A stretch of 22,810 nucleotides of DNA. Source: Bacillota bacterium (GTDB lineage Bacteria > Bacillota > Clostridia > Christensenellales > CAG-138). The stretch lies in contig JAEYCM010000045.1 in the NCBI GenBank assembly GCA_023455425.1, positions 1 to 22,810 of the forward strand, written 5' to 3'. The translations under genes were made by a program, and so were the position numbers. Below the pieces are notes generated by a model, which worked only from the letters and a program-made list of their open reading frames with translations, did not search any database and was not told the origin of the DNA. Positions 21,863 to 22,810 of the stretch are shown one piece after another (positions within the stretch are counted from its first letter, which is position 1; every line of letters starts with the position of its first letter).

Positions 21863-22810
21863 CTATGCCCTGAGCTTTCCGCCCGCGGCATCCAACGAGG
21901 CGAGGATGGCTTTCACAGCCGCCGTAATGTCCTCATCGTTGAGCGTCCTGTCCTCCGCGCGCAGCGTGAAGGAATAGGCCATGCTCTTCTTGCCTGCGGG
22001 TACCGTGCCGCCGCGGAACACATCAAACAGCTCCGCCTGTTCCACAAGTACGCCCACGGGAAGGTCGTTTGCTTTCTCAATGGCGATTTTGAGCGCCTCC
22101 GCCGCAATGCTTTCTTCCGCGAGCACCGCAAGGTCGCGCTGCACCACGGGGTAACGCGGCAATGCCTTGTAGGTGCGGCCGCGGGTAGCAAGCGCAAGGA
22201 GTGCGGCAAACGAAAACTCGGCCGCGTAGACGCGCACATCAAGATCGAGCGCGGAGGCCGTTTCCGGGTGCATTTCGCCAAGCTCGCCGATGAGCGTATC
22301 GCCCGCGTACACCTGCGCCGCGCGCCCCGGATGGAAGTACGCGCCGCCGCCGCGCACAAAGCGCACGTCCGCAATGCCCAATACCTCCAGCAGTTGCTCG
22401 ACAGCACCCTTGAGGGTGAAGAAATCCTCGCCTTCGCCCATGAACAGGAGACCGACCATTTTGCGCTCTTCCGCCAGCACATCGTTGTTGTCGATATGCA
22501 CGTTGCCCACCTCAAAGAAGCGTCCCTGCCCGGTGCGGCGGTTGACGTTGAGCGCCGCGGACTTGAGCATGCCGATGTAAAGCGTGGTGCGCATCAGGCT
22601 CTGGTCCTCGCCAAAGGGATTCAGGATCCGTACAGTCTTGCGCTTTTCATCGCCTTCAGGCAGGCGCAGAGCGTTGATTGCCGCGGGGCCGGTGAAGTTG
22701 TAATTGTACATTTCATACGCGCCAAGCGCCACCAGGCTGTCCTTGACCGTGTCCTCCAGCTTGAAGGGCGGGGTCAGCCTGCCGCGGAACGTATCGCCGG
22801 ACATGAGCGT
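21863..22810 (-). CDS. pheT: Phenylalanine-tRNA ligase beta subunit (C-terminal part, partial)
   Basis: The last 316 or so codons of PheT, continuing past the right edge. The visible part starts in the region TFRGRLTPPFKLEDTVKDSL, passes the catalytic-like core fold (LNPFGEDQSLMRTTL, FFEVGNVH) and ends with the anticodon-binding FDX-ACB domain (from LPRYPVVQRDLAVL to the C-terminus, about 95 residues). Together with PheS it charges tRNA-Phe. pheS, normally upstream, would lie off the right edge. The internal Met at 22804 is not the real start. Confidence 0.95.
   Translation of the reverse strand, partial: TLMSGDTFRGRLTPPFKLEDTVKDSLVALGAYEMYNYNFTGPAAINALRLPEGDEKRKTVRILNPFGEDQSLMRTTLYIGMLKSAALNVNRRTGQGRFFEVGNVHIDNNDVLAEERKMVGLLFMGEGEDFFTLKGAVEQLLEVLGIADVRFVRGGGAYFHPGRAAQVYAGDTLIGELGEMHPETASALDLDVRVYAAEFSFAALLALATRGRTYKALPRYPVVQRDLAVLAEESIAAEALKIAIEKANDLPVGVLVEQAELFDVFRGGTVPAGKKSMAYSFTLRAEDRTLNDEDITAAVKAILASLDAAGGKLRA

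Overview
The window looks like a chromosomal segment of a moderately GC-rich low-G+C-lineage Firmicute, most likely class Clostridia. The evidence is the start of a 16S rRNA gene, the Bacillus/Clostridium-type order recF-remB-gyrB-gyrA, an ATP-type PEP carboxykinase, a FprA-type flavodiiron protein (an anaerobe's O2/NO scavenger) and an envelope operon of VTC-domain, DUF4956 and Cthe_2159-type genes that is typical of clostridia. I cannot name a genus. GC richness is an impression, not a count.

Layout. Positions 1-427 are the 5' part of 16S rRNA on the minus strand, leaving the window to the left, preceded by a leader with a boxA-like motif and a near-consensus promoter (616-644). Positions 844-4179 are a plus-strand operon: a VTC/CYTH-like polyphosphate polymerase domain protein, a DUF4956 membrane protein and a lipoprotein with a beta-helical carbohydrate-binding domain, closed by a terminator. 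Then come a type I asparaginase (minus), divergent pckA (plus) with two successive terminators, a short coiled-coil ORF, a GNAT acetyltransferase (plus) and a flavodiiron protein (minus). A tetR-SGNH hydrolase operon, with an operator palindrome at its promoter, faces away from fprA.

Positions 11504-17696 are the DNA maintenance cluster recF, remB, gyrB, gyrA, followed by cca (tRNA CCA addition). dnaA and dnaN, which often precede recF, are not upstream; the SGNH gene is there instead. The gaps gyrB-gyrA and gyrA-cca, and the gap before the asparaginase, carry a dispersed double-hairpin repeat whose stems vary by compensatory changes.

Positions 19393-21091 hold two tandem paralogous secreted-type genes of unknown function. 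The first has its lipoprotein signal peptide in a different frame from its body (an apparent one-base deletion in a C run); the second follows in the same frame right after the first's stop and has no signal peptide. Positions 21150-21805 are a small cassette of an XRE regulator and a divergent 86-residue ORF, with two identical operators in the shared promoter region and similar inverted hairpins at both ends. The window ends in pheT (minus, partial).

No tRNA gene, CRISPR array, transposase or phage structural gene was seen.
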